Notes under the pieces: model-generated
Databases searched by the model: none
What the model was told of the DNA's origin: nothing
What the model saw: only the letters and a program-made list of their open reading frames with translations
In this document: positions 1-8,671 of the stretch, piece by piece
Numbering within the stretch: position 1 is the stretch's first letter
Layout: every line of letters begins with the position of its first letter
Program-made: the position numbers and the translations under genes
Assembly (NCBI GenBank): GCA_014238945.1
Contig: JABAAB010000115.1
Coordinates: 1 to 64,000, forward strand
Source: Lysobacterales bacterium
Lineage (GTDB): Bacteria > Pseudomonadota > Gammaproteobacteria > Xanthomonadales > SZUA-36
Direction: 5' to 3'
DNA: 64,000 bases

Positions 1-550
1 CTGCCTCATCTCCATCTTTCCATGCGCCGATAGGTGTATTCAAAGGATAAGTCTCATCCATGAGGGGTTTTTTCAATACCCGCTCTTTGAACTCATATCC
101 TGTCGCGCTGCTGTTGTCGACTTCGTATTGGTATGAAGATATTGAGCTGACAAACAGGTAGTGACCCACGGCGTCTTTAAGCGTTTCGGTACTCAATTTA
201 ACCCACCGGTAGTCCCTGGCATTATTGTCCAATACCACGTCCCAGCTTCGTCCTTCCAGTGCGCTCAAGTCGTTGTTTCTGTCACCAATAAGGTGCTCCA
301 CGCCGGGCGTTTCACTCTTTTTATTTCCACGCGTAAATATGGATACTTCATGACCGCGTTCAACGGCATACTTGACCATATTGGGCCCGATAAAGCCGGT
401 GCCGCCCAATATTAAAATCTTTCTTGGCGTCACGCTGTTTTCCGATTGAGGTTTGCCCGTTTTGGCTACCGCGGCCGAGCTGGGTGTGAGTGCCAGTCCT
501 GCCCCAAGCAAACCCATTGAACCAATGAATTCCCGTCTGTTTGGTTTCAT
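1..550 (-). CDS. Tat-exported NAD(P)-dependent epimerase/dehydratase (partial)
   Basis: The reading frame starts at ATG 550-548 and runs off the left edge, so only about 183 N-terminal residues are seen. A good Shine-Dalgarno (AGGAGGGG) lies 10 bases upstream of the start. The N-terminus is a twin-arginine signal (NRREFIGS followed by an Ala/Leu-rich stretch). Then comes a Rossmann dinucleotide-binding fold with the GGTGFIG glycine motif near residue 50, typical of extended SDR / NAD-dependent epimerases. A Tat signal fits an enzyme exported folded with its cofactor. The substrate cannot be told because the catalytic half lies outside the window. Confidence 0.85.
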   Translation of the reverse strand, partial: MKPNRREFIGSMGLLGAGLALTPSSAAVAKTGKPQSENSVTPRKILILGGTGFIGPNMVKYAVERGHEVSIFTRGNKKSETPGVEHLIGDRNNDLSALEGRSWDVVLDNNARDYRWVKLSTETLKDAVGHYLFVSSISSYQYEVDNSSATGYEFKERVLKKPLMDETYPLNTPIGAWKDGDEA

Positions 551-736
551 AACCCGATGTCCCCTCCTGAATGTTTGTGGCTAAATAACCAGCACGTGAT
601 TGCGTTAATTTTACGCATAGTCCTGTCAAAAACTAATATCCACAAGATAGCACAGGAAGATTCAGAGACGCTTACCAATGAAGATGTATTTCATTCGCAG
701 ACTGGGTCATTCGCAGACTGGTTGTTGGAAAAAAAC

Positions 737-1633
737 TTACGGCACAACATTTACCGGTTTGTTTCTTATGAGGCGCCATACTCGTCTAAAAGGGTACCAC
801 CACTGGCTTGCATAGGTGGCAAGCATACTTGTGGGTCTGAGACTGTGCTCGCTGGGATATGAAGTATCCGTTACACCTGTTGGAGGGTATTCCCGAGGGT
901 TCATATAAGCTGTTTGGAATAATACGTCCCAAATGACCAGCTTATCAGCAAAGTTTTTATCACGATGCTCAGCCAGTGAGGAATGGTGAATGCGATGATA
1001 TTGAGGTGAAACAAAAATCCAGCGCAAAGGACCAAACGATATTTTCAAATTGCTGTGAATAAAGTAATCCCAAAATGCTGTGATCCAGTAATACAGCATC
1101 CAAACTTCAAGAGGACTACCCATAACAGCTAAAGGTATTGGCTTGATCAGTCCTTTTGAAAACAGGTGTTCCACAATATGAGTGCGCTTTGTGGTAAATG
1201 GATTTAAATGTTTTTGCGAGTGGTGCGTCATATGGAAACACCAGAGCGGTGCGATTTTGTGTCTCAAGTAGTGCGCCAAATACCCCAGAAAATCATTCAC
1301 CAGCAATGCAACAAATAATTGCACAGGTATGGAAAACTGGTGAATCATGTTCAGTTGTATACCGGGCAGGTATTTTTCGATGAGGGTCTTTTGGAACACG
1401 AGTACAACCATGATCGCAGGCACCATGATTAACGTATGTATGACACCGTAAATAAAGTCATGCAGCATTGATATCGAATAATCGCGGTTCATTCGCTCGA
1501 CTGCGAAAATCAGCGAGAGTCCGATCAGTATTGTTACAACAGCGTATAAATTCCAGTTCAGTAGCCACTTGGTGGTTTCGGAACTGAGCGTGCTCTGCCA
1601 GGTCAGGACTATTTCAGGCCAGGAAAACGACAT
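737..1633 (-). CDS. Sterol desaturase / fatty acid hydroxylase family membrane protein
   Basis: A 298-residue integral membrane protein with about four hydrophobic segments in the first half. It has the three histidine boxes of the di-iron hydroxylase superfamily: HYLRH, then HMTHH about 15 residues later, then HRIHHSS near residue 215. Members hydroxylate or desaturate lipid chains (sterols, fatty acids, ether lipids) at the membrane with oxygen. The bacterial substrate is not predictable from sequence. The gene stands alone on this strand, with a non-coding stretch on each side. Length fits the family. Confidence 0.88.
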   Translation of the reverse strand: MSFSWPEIVLTWQSTLSSETTKWLLNWNLYAVVTILIGLSLIFAVERMNRDYSISMLHDFIYGVIHTLIMVPAIMVVLVFQKTLIEKYLPGIQLNMIHQFSIPVQLFVALLVNDFLGYLAHYLRHKIAPLWCFHMTHHSQKHLNPFTTKRTHIVEHLFSKGLIKPIPLAVMGSPLEVWMLYYWITAFWDYFIHSNLKISFGPLRWIFVSPQYHRIHHSSLAEHRDKNFADKLVIWDVLFQTAYMNPREYPPTGVTDTSYPSEHSLRPTSMLATYASQWWYPFRRVWRLIRNKPVNVVP

Positions 1634-2030
1634 AGAGTGCTGCTGACCCGTTGATAAAATATTTGTATATCATTACATGAATTTCAGGATATTTCGCTAA
1701 TTGCGCCCCACCTGTTGGTCGACAAGCGTCCAGTTTGGGTGGCTGTCCGTTCCCATTTCCAGGTCCAAGGGCAACAGCCGATGCCGCATCCGCTTCAGTT
1801 AAGGAAGCGGATCAGGCAGTTTCTCCATCAAAAGCACTTCACCGGGGCAGGATGTGGCAGACGTTCCGATGCTGGCCCATTTGTAAGGGTTCAGTCTAAG
1901 GACACCGATAATTTGTTAAATTTCAAAACAGATGGTTTATACTTCCTCTCCACTTCACTGCTGATTTGGATTACTGAACTATCACAGGCCCATCACGGGC
2001 AAGTTCACACTTACACCATATTCAAGGCCG
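1634..2030. other. Intergenic region, no supported gene
   Basis: About 400 bases separate two divergent genes, so promoters for both should lie here. Reading frames in the stretch have no family resemblance. A short minus-strand open stretch near 1800-1910 has protein-like composition but no start and no recognisable family. Confidence 0.4.
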
Positions 2031-3596
2031 ATGAAAAAACCCTTACTACTTTTGCTACTTGTGTTTGACACAGGGCAGGCCGACCTGCAATTCAGCGAGG
2101 TCAGCGTCGATGCGGGGGCATCCTATAGCCATGCACTGACCGGTGGTATCCAAGGCCCTGATGATGCCGAATCAGGTGGTGTCGCGGCCGGTGATTACAA
2201 TAATGATGGCCATACCGATTTGTACATCGTTACCGGTGATTCCAGTGACAACGTATTATTACGCAATACCGGGTTAGGCAACTTCATCAATGAAACTTCA
2301 GGATCAGGCGTTGCACTCAGCGGCCATTGGAGCTCTGGCCCGGTTTTTGCCGACATAAACGGTGATGGCTGGCAGGATTTGCTGGTGGGCAGCATGCACG
2401 GTGAAGGTTATTACGTGTTTACCAACGACCAGGATGGCACGTTCACTGATACCAGTTCCAGTGCCAACGTTGACCAACAATTCAGCTCCCAGAATGACAT
2501 TACCAGTAGTTTGGGGGATATCGACAATGATGGTGACCTGGATCTTTTTGTTGGCCACCATAGATTTATTGTGAGTGGTGACCGCAATCATTTGTGGGTT
2601 AACGATGGAAGTGGTGTTTTCAGTGCTGGTGATACAGGCACGGGCATTACTGTTTTCGGTGGATTCGACATGAGTTTTGCGGCAACATTTGTAGACCTCA
2701 ACCATGATGGCTGGCAGGACATACTGATATCGGCTGATAACAACCAGTCCCAGATTTACCAAAATGATGGCGACGGAACTTTCAGCCTCACAACCGATGA
2801 AGAGGTGATCACTGACCAGAATGGTATGGGCTCGGCAGCGGCAGATTTCGACAACGATGGGGACATCGATTGGTTTGTCACCAGTATTTATGAAGCACCT
2901 GGCACCTTTCGAACTGGAAATCGGCTGTATATCAATGATGGAAATGGTGTGTTTTTCGAAGATTCTTCAAATGCCGGGGTGCGTGACGGGGCCTGGGGAT
3001 GGGGGGCATGCGCAGCGGACTTCGACAATGACGGCTGGCTGGATATTTTCCATGTGAATGGAATGCACAGCAGTTCCGGTGTGACCGAGGATCATGATAA
3101 TGATGCTTCCCGTCTGTTTCTGAATAATCAGGATGACACGTTCACAGAAAGCGCGGCGGCTTTCGGTATAGTGGATACCACGCAAGGCCGGGGCCTGGTT
3201 TGTTTTGACTACGATCACGATGGAGACATCGATATCTTTGTATTCGTCGTAGATGGCCCCACACAATTGTTCCGCAACAATCTGACCGATAATCCGGGCT
3301 GGCTTCAAGTAGATGTCGCACCGGAGGAAAGCGGGAAAACAACGGCCGGAACGGTGATCGAGATCGATATTGGTACACTGACCCAAACCCGGCAGCTTAC
3401 CATTGGCAGCAATTTTGAGTCCCAAAACCCCCTGCGGCAGCATTTTGGACTGGGTGGATCGGTCATTATTGATGAGTTGCGGGTTACCTGGCCTTCCGGA
3501 TCTCAAATCGTGATGCAGGATGTCGACATCAACCAGCTTCTGTTGGTTAAATTGATACCGCCCGAACCCCCTATCTACGAAAACGGATTTGAATAG
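2031..3596 (+). CDS. Secreted CRTAC1-type FG-GAP/VCBS repeat protein with ASPIC/UnbV domain
   Basis: A 521-residue exported protein: a short signal peptide (MKKPLLLLLLVFDTGQA), then at least six FG-GAP/VCBS beta-propeller blades. Each blade carries calcium-binding DxDxDGxxD-like loops such as DYNNDGHTD, DINGDGWQD, DIDNDGDLD, DLNHDGWQD and DFDNDGDID. The C-terminal 100 residues match the ASPIC/UnbV domain (TAGTVIEI, ITWPSG-like LRVTWPSGSQ). The architecture is that of the CRTAC1 family, usually a cell-surface or secreted adhesion-like protein; no enzyme activity is implied. The very end reads YENGFE, a short acidic/aromatic tail treated in the findings. The ribosome site is weak. Confidence 0.88.
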   Translation: MKKPLLLLLLVFDTGQADLQFSEVSVDAGASYSHALTGGIQGPDDAESGGVAAGDYNNDGHTDLYIVTGDSSDNVLLRNTGLGNFINETSGSGVALSGHWSSGPVFADINGDGWQDLLVGSMHGEGYYVFTNDQDGTFTDTSSSANVDQQFSSQNDITSSLGDIDNDGDLDLFVGHHRFIVSGDRNHLWVNDGSGVFSAGDTGTGITVFGGFDMSFAATFVDLNHDGWQDILISADNNQSQIYQNDGDGTFSLTTDEEVITDQNGMGSAAADFDNDGDIDWFVTSIYEAPGTFRTGNRLYINDGNGVFFEDSSNAGVRDGAWGWGACAADFDNDGWLDIFHVNGMHSSSGVTEDHDNDASRLFLNNQDDTFTESAAAFGIVDTTQGRGLVCFDYDHDGDIDIFVFVVDGPTQLFRNNLTDNPGWLQVDVAPEESGKTTAGTVIEIDIGTLTQTRQLTIGSNFESQNPLRQHFGLGGSVIIDELRVTWPSGSQIVMQDVDINQLLLVKLIPPEPPIYENGFE

Positions 3597-3724
3597 AAAA
3601 TACAGTCATTTTTAAAGAACTATTGTTGTTCTTTAGTCCCCCATTGACCGGGCAAATCAGTTACCGTATCGTGTGAGAATTGTGTTCTGAGCACAATCAC
3701 CTGGAGTTCTCTGAGGGATTTTTC

Positions 3725-5731
3725 TTGAATATTATAGTGAATATCCGGTTTGTTCTGACCGTGTTGTCCTGCTTTATTGTTTTGCCGTTTACCCCGGCTG
3801 AAACCCTGGCCGACCCTGTTGTGCATTCCGTGGCGCGCCAATGGAATGAAGAACTGCTTGAAGCGATCCGCAAGGACTTCGCACGCCCAACCGTACATGC
3901 GCGCAACCTGTATCACACCTCCGGTGCGATGTGGGATGCCTGGGCTGCATTTGACTCGAATGCCCTGACATTGATCCATCATGAAAAGATGGATACCGGC
4001 GATATTCAGAGCGCGCGCGAGGAAGCCATCAGCTATGCCGTCTACCGCCTGTTGGTTTGGCGGTTTACCGGCTCTCCGGGTGCGAGTACTACGTTACCGG
4101 CTCTTGATGCAAAAATGGCAGAATTGGGCTACGACAAATCCATTGTCACCACGGCAGGTAATACCCCAGCGGCACTGGGTAACCGCATTGCCGAGACCTA
4201 TATCGATTTTGGACTGGCAGATCATTCCAACGAGGCAGGCGCTTATGAAAACCTTTTCTATGAGCCTGTAAACGAACCTCTGCTACCGGAACTGCCGGGC
4301 AATCCTGATATTTGGGATCTGAACCGCTGGCAGCCATTGGCGCTGGAGTTTTTTGTTGATCAGAGTGGCCATGTAATCGTCGGCGGTGTTCCTGATTTTC
4401 TTGGCCCCGAATGGGGCACTGTTACGCCCTTTGCGCTGACTCCGGGAGATTTAACCATTAATCAGCATAATGGCGATGATTATTGGATCTACCATGATCC
4501 CGGTGCTCCACCCAGGCTTGGTGGTGTGGGAGATGCAGAGTACAAGGCGGGCTTTGAGCAAGTGGCTATCTGGAGCAGCAAGCTGGACCCGGCTGACGGC
4601 GAGATGATTGATATTTCACCGGCCTCGCGTGGCAACAACAGCCTGGGAACCAACGATGGTCATGGGCGCCCGCTGAATCCTGTTACCGGTCAGCCATATG
4701 AACCTGTCATTGTCCCGGCAGGGGATTACTACCGGGTCCTGGCTGAGTTCTGGGCCGATGGTCCGGATTCTGAAACACCTCCCGGGCACTGGTTCACCAT
4801 AGCCAACTACGTTTCTGACCACCCCCTGGCAATCAAGAAAATGAACGGAAAGGGACTGACACTGGATGCTTTGCAGTGGGATGTGAAAGTCTATCTTGCG
4901 TTGGGTGGGGCCATGCACGATTCAGCCATTGCAGCCTGGGGCGTAAAAGGCTGGTATGACTATATTCGACCGGTATCAGCCATCCGTGCCCTGTGCGATC
5001 TTGGCCAGTCAAGCGATCCTGGACAGCTTTCCTATTATCAGCATGGAATTAATCTGCACCCAGGTTATATTGAGGTCATTAGCGCGCAATCGTCGGCACC
5101 CGGGCAGCGGCATTTTGGCCTGGGCGGCAATATGGACCAACATCTTGGGAAAATAGCGTTGTTTGCCTGGCGTGGCCCGGAATATATAGGAAATCCGGAT
5201 ACCGATGCCGCCGGGGTGGGGTGGATCAGGTGTGAGAACTGGTGGCCCTATCAACGGCCAAGTTTTGTCACCCCGCCATTTGCCGGCTATGTCTCTGGTC
5301 ATAGCACTTTCTCGCGCGCGGCGGCCGTCATATTGACAAAACTGACAGGCGATGAATTTTTTCCGGGTGGTTATGGTGAATTCATGGCCCCCCAGGATGA
5401 GTTCCTGGTGTTTGAAGAGGGTCCCAGTGTGGATGTTCTATTACGTTGGGCTACCTATGCCGATGCTTCTGACGAAACCAGTATTTCACGCATTTACGGG
5501 GGTATACATCCGCCCGCCGATGATATTCCGGGCCGTCTGATGGGCGCCAGGATCGGTGCAAATGCCTATGAGCGGGCACTGAGGTATTACGGCCTGGGCA
5601 CCACCGATTCAGATTCCTTGGTAGCGATTCCGACCCTCAATGCGAGCGGACTTGCCATCCTTGCCCTGCTGATATTGGGTTTGTACCGTGCTGGTGCCCA
5701 GACCCGGACTGAAGGCCGGGGCAGGTTTTGA
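3725..5731 (+). CDS. Exported vanadium-haloperoxidase-like PAP2 protein with IPTL-CTERM sorting tail
   Basis: I place the start at TTG 3725, six bases after GAGGGA; a farther in-frame TTG lies at 3680. The protein (about 668 aa) has a signal peptide ending near PAETLA. It carries all three acid-phosphatase/vanadium-haloperoxidase motifs: KGWYDYIRP (K-x6-RP, about residue 407), SGHSTFSR (about 522) and SRIYGGIHPPADD (SR-x3-G-x-H-x3-D, about 588). Known relatives bind vanadate and oxidise halides, or are phosphatases; this one could be either. The C-terminus is IPTLNASGLAILAL, a hydrophobic helix, then basic residues: an IPTL-CTERM signal recognised by a dedicated exosortase (XrtH type). No exosortase is in the window. 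It follows the CRTAC1-type gene on the same strand after 128 bases. Confidence 0.88.
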   Translation: MNIIVNIRFVLTVLSCFIVLPFTPAETLADPVVHSVARQWNEELLEAIRKDFARPTVHARNLYHTSGAMWDAWAAFDSNALTLIHHEKMDTGDIQSAREEAISYAVYRLLVWRFTGSPGASTTLPALDAKMAELGYDKSIVTTAGNTPAALGNRIAETYIDFGLADHSNEAGAYENLFYEPVNEPLLPELPGNPDIWDLNRWQPLALEFFVDQSGHVIVGGVPDFLGPEWGTVTPFALTPGDLTINQHNGDDYWIYHDPGAPPRLGGVGDAEYKAGFEQVAIWSSKLDPADGEMIDISPASRGNNSLGTNDGHGRPLNPVTGQPYEPVIVPAGDYYRVLAEFWADGPDSETPPGHWFTIANYVSDHPLAIKKMNGKGLTLDALQWDVKVYLALGGAMHDSAIAAWGVKGWYDYIRPVSAIRALCDLGQSSDPGQLSYYQHGINLHPGYIEVISAQSSAPGQRHFGLGGNMDQHLGKIALFAWRGPEYIGNPDTDAAGVGWIRCENWWPYQRPSFVTPPFAGYVSGHSTFSRAAAVILTKLTGDEFFPGGYGEFMAPQDEFLVFEEGPSVDVLLRWATYADASDETSISRIYGGIHPPADDIPGRLMGARIGANAYERALRYYGLGTTDSDSLVAIPTLNASGLAILALLILGLYRAGAQTRTEGRGRF

Positions 5732-5947
5732 CGTGTTTCCACGATGAGTCTACGCCCAACTTCAGGCATCGGGGAAAGATTGTGCCGCGCTCAACTGATT
5801 GTCTCTTTTGTGACGAGAGTTGTCTGTCGTGACGGGCTGTTGTATTCGATTTACAGACAGTCAGAATCTCACCTAATTGATAAATGACACTATAAACAGT
5901 ACAGTGACTTCCAGTGGAGAAACTACAACAATAATCAAGGATTGTCT

Positions 5948-7812
5948 TTGGCTGATTCACTGTTCACCGAACTCAAAAGACGTAACGTATTCAAGGTAGG
6001 CGTTGCCTATCTTGTACTTGCCTGAGTAGTTATTCAGGTAACGGATACAGCGGTTCCTGCATTACATTTATCTGAATGGATAATCACTGCTGTTTTCTTC
6101 TTTGGTATTATGGGATTTCCATTTGCAATCTTCTTTGCATGGGCATTTGAGATAACACCTGAAGGCATCAAAAAAGATTCCGATATATCACCTGAAGATT
6201 CCATCGCATCACACGCTGGTCGCAAACTTGATTTTATTATTATTGGTCTGCTCGTGATAGGCATGGGTTCTTTCATCTACGAGAGTCGCTTTGAGACTCA
6301 ACCCGATGAAACGGTTGCAACTGCTGAACCCGTAGAAACTATACCAACCCCAGACCAGGCCAAACGGTTACCTGAACATATCGAGAATTCCATCGCGGTA
6401 CTGCCTTCGTCAATATGTCCTCGGATCCGGAACAGGAGTACTTCTCGGATGGCCTGACTGAAGAGATTCTGAATCTACTCTCCAGGATCCCCAGGCTGAA
6501 GGTTATCGGCCGAACATCGTCATTTGCTTTCAAGGGGAAAAATGAAGACCTGCGCGTAATCGGCCAAACACTCGGAGTGACGACGGTGTTGGAGGGATCG
6601 GTGCGCAAGTCGGGCGAGCGGGTCCGCGTTACAGCTCAGTTGATTGATGTGTCGGACGGCTCGCATCTGTGGTCCGAAACCTACGATCGGACTTTGACTG
6701 ATATCTTTGCGATTCAAGACGATGTTGCGGCTGCCATCATCGATGCCCTGCAGATCCATGTCGGCACAAAACTGACTCGCGGTCGTCCTACGAACAATAC
6801 CGAGGCCTATGCATTGTTTTTCCAGGCGAGAGTATCACTCAATGCGAAGGGCGTCGAACATGCCGAAGAGATCTTGCTCAAGGCTGTCGATCTCGATCCG
6901 AATTTCGCAGAAGCCTATGAACTACTGGCCTTTACCTATTGGGAACAAACCGGATGGTTGGTCGCAGAAGCCGAAGGAAGAAGGCTGATGGGTGAGGCTG
7001 CCGCCAAGGCGCTTGCCATCAATCCTGATCTTGCCTTCGCGCAAGCATTGTTCGGATCAGCAAGCAACTTCTCATGGCTACGGGAGATACAGGGGTTAGA
7101 GCAAGCCCTGCACGAAGAACCGGGTAAGACGGAAGTTGTCGAAGCATTGGTGTGGACGTTGCTGAATGTCGGTTACCTGCAAGAGGCATTGGACGTTGCC
7201 GAAGGATATGTTGATCGCGACCCACTCTTGCCAGCAGCGAATTATTGGATGGCACAAGCATTCTATGCTCTCGGGCGTACCAGTGAAGCTGTTGCTGCAT
7301 GGGAACTCGCGGCCCAACTCGGTCACAACTTCGCGAAGCTGTTTATTGGCCATGCAAATCTGGTGGACAAGCGGGATGACATCGGCATCGCTCAGATTGA
7401 AGCCTTCATGCAGGAATACGGATATCCCGACACAAACTGGGTCAGGGAACTGGTGACCGGCGGCCGTGATCCGGCAACTGGTCTGGCCTACCTGGATCGT
7501 CGTATCCCGCAAATCAGTTCTTCCGTGCCGACAGAGGATGCGTTGGAGTTACAGGGGATTTTGACCTCTTTGTATTTTGGACTTGGATACCTCGATCAAT
7601 GCTTCGAAATTCTTTTTGATATTGCTCTTGAATCGGGCTGGGGGGATGCTGCGAGCGATTTATGGTTTGGCACTATATTTCGGCAAACAGGCTTCACAGC
7701 GCATCCAAAGTATCTCGAAGCCGCCGCAGCCAACGACTTCATTGAACTGTGGGAGCAGCGCGGCCCGCCTGATTTCTGCAAGAAGCTTGATGGTAATTGG
7801 CAGTGTGAGTGA
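5948..7812 (+). pseudogene. Membrane TolB-like/TPR protein, inactivated by nonsense and frameshift
   Basis: The intact family has a short cytosolic N-terminus (xELKRRNVFKVG), three membrane segments, a TolB-like domain and TPR repeats. Here TTG 5948 with AAGGA six bases upstream opens the frame. At 6023-6025 a TGA replaces the expected Trp codon after VAYLVLA. The same frame then continues VVIQVTDTAVPALHL through two further membrane helices to about 6405. There one T is missing from the expected CCTTTCGTC (LPFVNMSSDPEQEYF), so the remainder (6415-7812) is in another frame. The remainder holds the TolB-like part (YFSDGLTEEIL, VLEGSVRKSG, WSETYDRTL) and TPRs, ending normally with PPDFCKKLDGNWQCE. 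Two independent lesions argue for a pseudogene. An internal ATG at 6415 could still make a soluble fragment. Confidence 0.85.
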
Positions 7813-8075
7813 CTGGCTGTTCTGTGACGAAAGTTAACGGTCAGTGCACTAAAAAACATCTGAATTCCCCCTGTCACTACCCCGAAAATTCAGGGTGCCA
7901 GCTTCCGTCAAGAATAAGTGACAAAAGCTGACATATCGTTTCACCAGGACGACAGGGTTTGAGATCAAATAATTTTTTCAGACAAGCGTGGCTCCAACCC
8001 AAAATAACTGAGAAAATGAGTGAGAAAATAGGTGAGGAGGCCCGTGTCTCATAGTGTTAAAAAGCCATGAGTGCC

Positions 8076-8339
8076 TTAAGTTTTCAGGTCCAACAAGGAA
8101 ACGAGTCCCACTTTTACAGACCTTCTTCCCTGGTGGCCACGTTCCCATTCATCTGTACCCAGGTAAACTGCATCGTCGGTGAGATGATTGAAGTATCGTT
8201 GCTTGTCACCGTGCGTTGCAGCATCATGAAAATCGTCGATAACCTTGCTCACCGCTTCAGATTTCTGCCCTGGGTTCTGTGCAACAGCGACCAGGGGAAT
8301 CAGCAATATTAAGAAAAACAACTGTGGTATTTTCATCAT
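8076..8339 (-). pseudogene. Truncated exported NTF2/SnoaL-like protein
   Basis: ATG 8339 is preceded by GGAG. The product starts with a signal peptide (MMKIPQLFFLILLIPLVAVAQ). The first third of an NTF2-like fold follows: DDFHDAATHGDKQRYFNHL and DAVYLGTDEWER. Family members run on for about 90 residues after the TDxxER motif. Here the frame turns into GHQGRRSVKVGLVSLL and stops after about 20 residues, and no continuation is visible in the other minus-strand frames toward 7813. It is therefore probably a 3'-deleted remnant, though a short product may still be exported. NTF2-like proteins bind small ligands; function here is unknown. Confidence 0.65.
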
Positions 8340-8671
8340 AGTCTCCGGATTATTCAATGTAGCAACCTCAAGTGAGCGGTGCTGATATACATCATGTTCA
8401 CAAACATTATATTCAGAGCGGCGCATTCAGACCGACGGATTCAGTCGAAGTCGATCGTTCTGATATCCTATACCAGGAAAAACGTAACCGCCGGACCTTG
8501 TCATATTCCCGGGATCAGGGTCAAACCCATAAGATGAGCAGCACCGCTCCTTTCTACCTTTCCCGGGAAACAGATGAACCACTAAAGAGACCGGATAAAT
8601 TTATAACCTATGCACTAAAAGGGGAGGGCGCAATTGAATGAGCCCAAGCCCTTGCTGGATGAGGAAATGAA

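Noticed and set aside
1715-2068. 117-residue frame before the CRTAC1-like gene
   Set aside because: No family resemblance; overlaps the start of a well-supported gene in another frame.
6015-6030. Programmed stop-codon readthrough or selenocysteine at TGA 6023
   Set aside because: The position is Trp in relatives and a second, independent frameshift follows; decay is simpler.
8372-8641. 89-residue plus-strand frame
   Set aside because: No domain, no ribosome site; likely chance in the gap before the S9 peptidase.
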